Shown here piece by piece: positions 5,679 through 8,420 of a DNA stretch of 8,420 nucleotides. The notes beneath the pieces were generated by a model. It worked only from the letters and a program-made list of their open reading frames with translations, did no database searches and was not told the origin of the DNA. The stretch is from an uncultured Chitinophagaceae bacterium (GTDB taxonomy: Bacteria; Bacteroidota; Bacteroidia; Chitinophagales; Chitinophagaceae): positions 1-8,420 of the forward strand of contig CAILAF010000138.1 of the NCBI GenBank assembly GCA_903832075.1. Reading direction: 5' to 3'. Within the stretch, counting starts at the first letter, position 1; each line of letters begins with the position of its first letter. The position numbers were made by a program, and so were the translations under genes.

Positions 5679-5688
5679 TCCGATCAAC

Positions 5689-6630
5689 TCAAATACCTAT
5701 TTTGTCTTCAATTAAATAAGTATTTCTTTCAAGAGAATTTCTTGCAATTAATTCGGCAATAAATCCGGCTAAAAACAATTGCATACCAATAATCATTGCA
5801 GCTAATGCAATATAAAAAGCAGGCTTATTGGTTAGAGTAAAATCTGTTGTTGTAAATTTTGAAACAATTAAATATGCACTACTAATAAATCCAATTAAAA
5901 AACATAGGCTGCCATATAAACCAAAAAAATGCATAGGGCGTTTACCAAATTTACTTACAAAACTAATGGTAGATAAATCGAGAAAGCCATTTACAAATCT
6001 TTCCCATCCAAATTTAGTGACACCATATTTTCTTGCATGATGTTCTACTACTTTTTCGCCGATCTTTTTAAAGCCTGCCCATTTTGCAATTACAGGAATA
6101 TAGCGATGCATCTCTCCATACACTTCAATACTTTTTACAACTTTTTTTCTGTAAGCTTTTAAACCGCAATTAAAATCGTGCAATTTAATACCACTGCTCC
6201 AACGAGCTGCTGCATTAAAAATTTTAGAAGGAATATTTTTGGTAAGTGTATTATCGTAACGTTTCTTTTTCCAACCACTAACTAAATCGAAACCTTTATC
6301 AATGATCATATTTCTTAATTCAGGAATTTCATCGGGCGAGTCTTGTAAATCTGCGTCCATCGTAATTATTACATCACCTTGTGATGCTTTAAATCCTTCA
6401 TTTAATGCAGCACTCTTTCCGTAATTCCGCTGAAATTTTATTCCTTTAAAATGATGATTGCGTTTGGAGATTTGATTAATAATATTCCAACTATCATCGC
6501 TGCTGCCATCATCAACCAATATCACTTCATACGAAAAATTATTTTCGGTAACTACACGTTCTATCCAATCACATAATTCAGGAAGTGATTCTTCTTCATT
6601 AATTAAAGGAATAACAATAGATAAGTCCAT
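5689..6630 (-). CDS. GT2-family membrane glycosyltransferase (polyprenyl-phosphate sugar transferase type, GtrB/DPM1-like)
   Basis: This 313-residue protein has an N-terminal cytoplasmic GT-A domain and a two-helix C-terminal membrane anchor. This is the architecture of enzymes that move a sugar from a nucleotide donor to undecaprenyl phosphate at the inner membrane. The GT2 fold begins LSIVIPLINEEESLPEL (residues 3-19). The nucleotide-binding VDDGSSDDS is at 39-47, the metal-binding DADLQD at 92-97, and NCGLKAYRK at 154-162 marks the acceptor-side loop common in this subfamily. Hydrophobic segments at about 233-257 and 271-296 form the anchor. The ATG at 6630 gives the expected start of the first beta strand. 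It is 9 bases after the DUF4199 gene, so translational coupling is likely. The sugar cannot be read from the sequence; glucose, mannose or a modified sugar for surface glycan or lipid A are all possible. Confidence 0.9.
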   Translation of the reverse strand: MDLSIVIPLINEEESLPELCDWIERVVTENNFSYEVILVDDGSSDDSWNIINQISKRNHHFKGIKFQRNYGKSAALNEGFKASQGDVIITMDADLQDSPDEIPELRNMIIDKGFDLVSGWKKKRYDNTLTKNIPSKIFNAAARWSSGIKLHDFNCGLKAYRKKVVKSIEVYGEMHRYIPVIAKWAGFKKIGEKVVEHHARKYGVTKFGWERFVNGFLDLSTISFVSKFGKRPMHFFGLYGSLCFLIGFISSAYLIVSKFTTTDFTLTNKPAFYIALAAMIIGMQLFLAGFIAELIARNSLERNTYLIEDKIGI

Positions 6631-6639
6631 TGAATAAAA

Positions 6640-7155
6640 TTATTTTTCTATAGGATTATAATCAGGATTTTTCTTTGCAACTGCTGCACCAATTAATGAA
6701 AAGATAACTCCCAAAATTAAATTCATTAATAATTGACCGCCAATAGCAAAAGGAATAAAAAACTTTTGTGTCATTGCAATGGCATCATCAATTTGACTTG
6801 CTGATAAACTCCCTTTACTTTCCATGTTTTGTCTTGCTTTGTCTAAAGCCATATTTACCATCCCAGTATTAATCAGTTTAATATAAATAACAACATATAC
6901 TACCATTATCGCTGTAACAGCCGCAGTTGTTTTAAATCCATGTGCAAAAACATTTCCAAAAGTAACATTGCCATTCATTTGTTTAGCAAAAATCATGCAT
7001 CCCCAAATAATACCAACAAGATAAGGAAGAAGTGAAACCCAGCCCAGTGGCTGATTTTCAGTTAGTCCTAAAAAATAAATTACTAAAGAAAACAAAATTA
7101 AAATCAAAGAAATGATTACACCTTTAATTGCAGGTGAAGTTATTTTTTGTTCCAT
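6640..7155 (-). CDS. DUF4199 family inner-membrane protein
   Basis: A 171-residue integral membrane protein with four predicted helices at about residues 11-30, 38-57, 74-94 and 133-157. A polar loop of about 35 residues (98-130), rich in Asp, Lys, Gln and Ser, separates helices three and four. The conserved features of the DUF4199 family are present: GxxxG-like first helix, the FGNVFAHGFKTT segment (66-77) before helix three, and a C-terminal helix rich in Gly and Ala. The family is found mainly in Bacteroidota and has no known biochemical function. The gene lies 17 bases after the dihydroorotase-like gene and 9 bases before the GT2 gene. It could help the GT2 enzyme, for instance with lipid-linked sugars, but that rests only on position. 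Confidence 0.85.
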   Translation of the reverse strand: MEQKITSPAIKGVIISLILILFSLVIYFLGLTENQPLGWVSLLPYLVGIIWGCMIFAKQMNGNVTFGNVFAHGFKTTAAVTAIMVVYVVIYIKLINTGMVNMALDKARQNMESKGSLSASQIDDAIAMTQKFFIPFAIGGQLLMNLILGVIFSLIGAAVAKKNPDYNPIEK

Positions 7156-7172
7156 GGCAGTTTTGGTTTTAG

Positions 7173-8420
7173 TTAATTCAAATATAAGTTTCCTTTATTG
7201 ATTATCCCAATTACTTTACCATTCAATGTTGTATTGAGAAATGGAGAGTTGATGGATTTACTTTTAGTATTTTCTTTTGTAAGAATTGTTGAACCAACTC
7301 TGGTGAATAAAGTTAATTCTGCTTGTGCACCTTTATCAATTGTTGATGAAGAAAGTTTAAATATTTTGTTGGCATTTGAAGTGAATAATTGAACACATCT
7401 TTCAATAGATAATTCCGGTAAAATTGTATTGACAACAGCAAAAGAAGTTTCTAACCCTGTCATGCCCGGTTTGGCATATTCAAACTCACATGTTTTACTA
7501 TCCCAATTCTGTGGAATGTGATGAGATGCAATACAGTCAATCGTTCCATTAACCACAGCATTGCGTAAAGCCATCATGTCCTCTCTTGTTCTTAATGGCG
7601 TATATACTTTTAAATTAGTATCATAAGATTGCAGATCCTCATCACAAAAAAATAAATGATACGGCGTAACACTACAAGAAATTTGTAATCCTTCTTTTTT
7701 TGCATTAGCGATCAATGTTACACTATTTGCAGTTGTGATACCTGTAATGTGTAATTTACTATTGGTATAACGTAGCAAATCAATGTCACGTTTAATAATT
7801 ATTTCTTCAGCAACTGCAGGAATACCAGGCAATCCTAATTTAGTTGAAACAATTCCTTCATTAATTAATCCGTGTTTTGCAATGCTATTATCAACCGGCA
7901 TTTGAATAATGGTTCCGTCAAATGCTTTTATATATTGTAACGCTTTTAAAAATAAACCGGGTGTTTGTACAGGTTCTGTTCCATCGCTAAACGCAATAGC
8001 ACCGCTTGCTTGCATATCATACATTTCTGCTAAATCTTTTCCTTCAATATTTTTTGTAACAGCACCTAATGGTAAAATTGAAACAGGGAATGATGTTGAT
8101 TTTTGAATAATATATTCCACTTGTGCTTTGCCATGAACAACAGGATTTGTGTTTGGCAAAACAAATACTTTTGTGAATCCACCTGCTGCTGCTGACTTTG
8201 CACCTGATGATAAAGTTTCTCTATATTCAAAACCAGGATCGCAGAAATGAGAAAAAATATCTGTCCATCCGTTTGATACAATTAAATCTTTTTCTTCAAT
8301 GATTTGATCTGCTTTATCTGAAATATTATTTTCAATTGCAGCAATTTTATCATCAATAATTAAAATATCTTTTACAAGTCCATTGAAAGGAGAAAGTGTA
8401 TCTGCAATTAAAACCTTCCT
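7173..8420 (-). CDS. Dihydroorotase-family amidohydrolase, probably catalytically inactive paralogue; N-terminal codons beyond the right edge
   Basis: The frame is open from the right edge to the TAA at 7173 (415 residues seen; the usual length suggests only a few N-terminal residues are missing). The frame reads straight through the TTG at 8159, so this is internal: VLPNTNP is the conserved core motif, not a start. Class I dihydroorotase landmarks are visible: AAAGGFTKVFVLPNTNP, NEGIVSTKLGLPGIP, SVTPYHLFFCDEDL and GMTGLETSF. The active site is not preserved. Numbering from the first visible residue, the HxHxR signature reads FSHFC (first His to Phe56, Arg to Cys60), the metal His of the HCED segment is Met174, the metal His of HIAHVS is Gly227, and the Asp of TDHAP is His300. 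One His (58) and Asp146 remain. Inactive homologues such as Pseudomonas PyrC' serve as structural partners of aspartate transcarbamoylase, which is one possible role here. It leads the DUF4199-GT2 unit. Confidence 0.88.
   Translation of the reverse strand, partial: RKVLIADTLSPFNGLVKDILIIDDKIAAIENNISDKADQIIEEKDLIVSNGWTDIFSHFCDPGFEYRETLSSGAKSAAAGGFTKVFVLPNTNPVVHGKAQVEYIIQKSTSFPVSILPLGAVTKNIEGKDLAEMYDMQASGAIAFSDGTEPVQTPGLFLKALQYIKAFDGTIIQMPVDNSIAKHGLINEGIVSTKLGLPGIPAVAEEIIIKRDIDLLRYTNSKLHITGITTANSVTLIANAKKEGLQISCSVTPYHLFFCDEDLQSYDTNLKVYTPLRTREDMMALRNAVVNGTIDCIASHHIPQNWDSKTCEFEYAKPGMTGLETSFAVVNTILPELSIERCVQLFTSNANKIFKLSSSTIDKGAQAELTLFTRVGSTILTKENTKSKSINSPFLNTTLNGKVIGIINKGNLYLN

Larger units (their letters stand above)
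5234..5681 (-). mobile_element. Candidate repeat-bounded cassette carrying the GxxExxY gene
   Basis: The GxxExxY gene is enclosed by two inward-facing ends. Read inward, the left end (plus strand) is GGA, then ACACTGATG, ACACAGATA, AAACAGATT. The right end (minus strand) is GGA, then ACAAAGATA, ACACTGATG, TAACTGATA. Each end is thus GGA plus three 9-base units of type ACACWGATR, and each runs into a T-rich stretch. The segment is about 448 bases, begins 7 bases after the GT2 stop codon and ends inside the first codons of the GT4 gene. No transposase is encoded, so if it moves it would need help in trans. That it is mobile is inference; the inverted unit arrays are seen directly. Confidence 0.45.

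Noticed and set aside
5230..5684. GAT on both outer sides of the GxxExxY cassette as a target-site duplication
   Set aside because: Only three bases match, and on the left an extra G separates GAT from the GGA end, so chance is a sufficient explanation.
5828..6040. Plus-strand open frame opposite the GT2 gene
   Set aside because: It lies antisense to conserved GT2 sequence and looks like a shadow frame.
7198..7392. Plus-strand open frames within the dihydroorotase-like gene (also 7909-8106)
   Set aside because: Both are fully antisense to conserved family motifs and have unlikely compositions.
8157..8159. TTG as the start of the dihydroorotase-like protein (MPNTNP...)
   Set aside because: The frame stays open to the right edge and the upstream 87 codons encode the expected N-terminal half of the family fold, so this codon is an internal leucine in VLPNTNP.

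Overview
The window looks like a piece of a Bacteroidota chromosome, most likely a Chitinophagaceae-type bacterium. The DNA is AT-rich. A DUF4199 membrane protein, a GxxExxY protein, a secreted protein with an FSQ signal-peptide end and a TTTG / TAnnTTTG-type promoter candidate are all typical of that phylum. The family assignment is inference from style, not from a search. Every gene I can support lies on the minus strand, so transcription runs from the right edge to the left edge.

Right block (8420 to 5689). In transcription order this holds a dihydroorotase-family protein whose first few codons lie outside the window, a small four-helix DUF4199 membrane protein, and a membrane-anchored GT2 glycosyltransferase of the polyprenyl-phosphate type. 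Gaps are 17 and 9 bases, so they are probably co-transcribed. The dihydroorotase homologue has lost most residues that bind the metal and substrate, and is probably a catalytically dead paralogue.

Middle (5681 to 5234). A GxxExxY (PDDEXK-like) gene sits between two inward-facing sets of three 9-bp repeat units, filling almost exactly the gap between the GT2 gene and a GT4 glycosyltransferase gene. It is cut short by a TAA where homologues continue, and the following in-frame codons still encode a family-like tail. The outer repeat also supplies the GTG start codon of the GT4 gene.

Left block (5249 to 976). A GT4 glycosyltransferase is followed by gmhA, hddA, hddC and gmhB homologues: isomerase, GHMP-type heptose kinase, nucleotidyltransferase and phosphatase. 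Together they make a complete set for GDP-D-glycero-alpha-D-manno-heptose from sedoheptulose 7-phosphate, an activated sugar for surface glycans (S-layer glycan, capsule or O-antigen). The transcription order is GT4, hddA, gmhA, hddC, gmhB. Three of the five junctions between the GxxExxY gene and gmhB contain short repeats or palindromes that are absent from the right block. One pair of inverted repeats encodes the C-terminal tail of GmhA and the N-terminal extension of HddC.

Left edge (913 to 1). A secreted protein of unknown function starts here behind its own promoter candidate and runs off the window. No rRNA, tRNA, CRISPR array or complete insertion sequence was seen.
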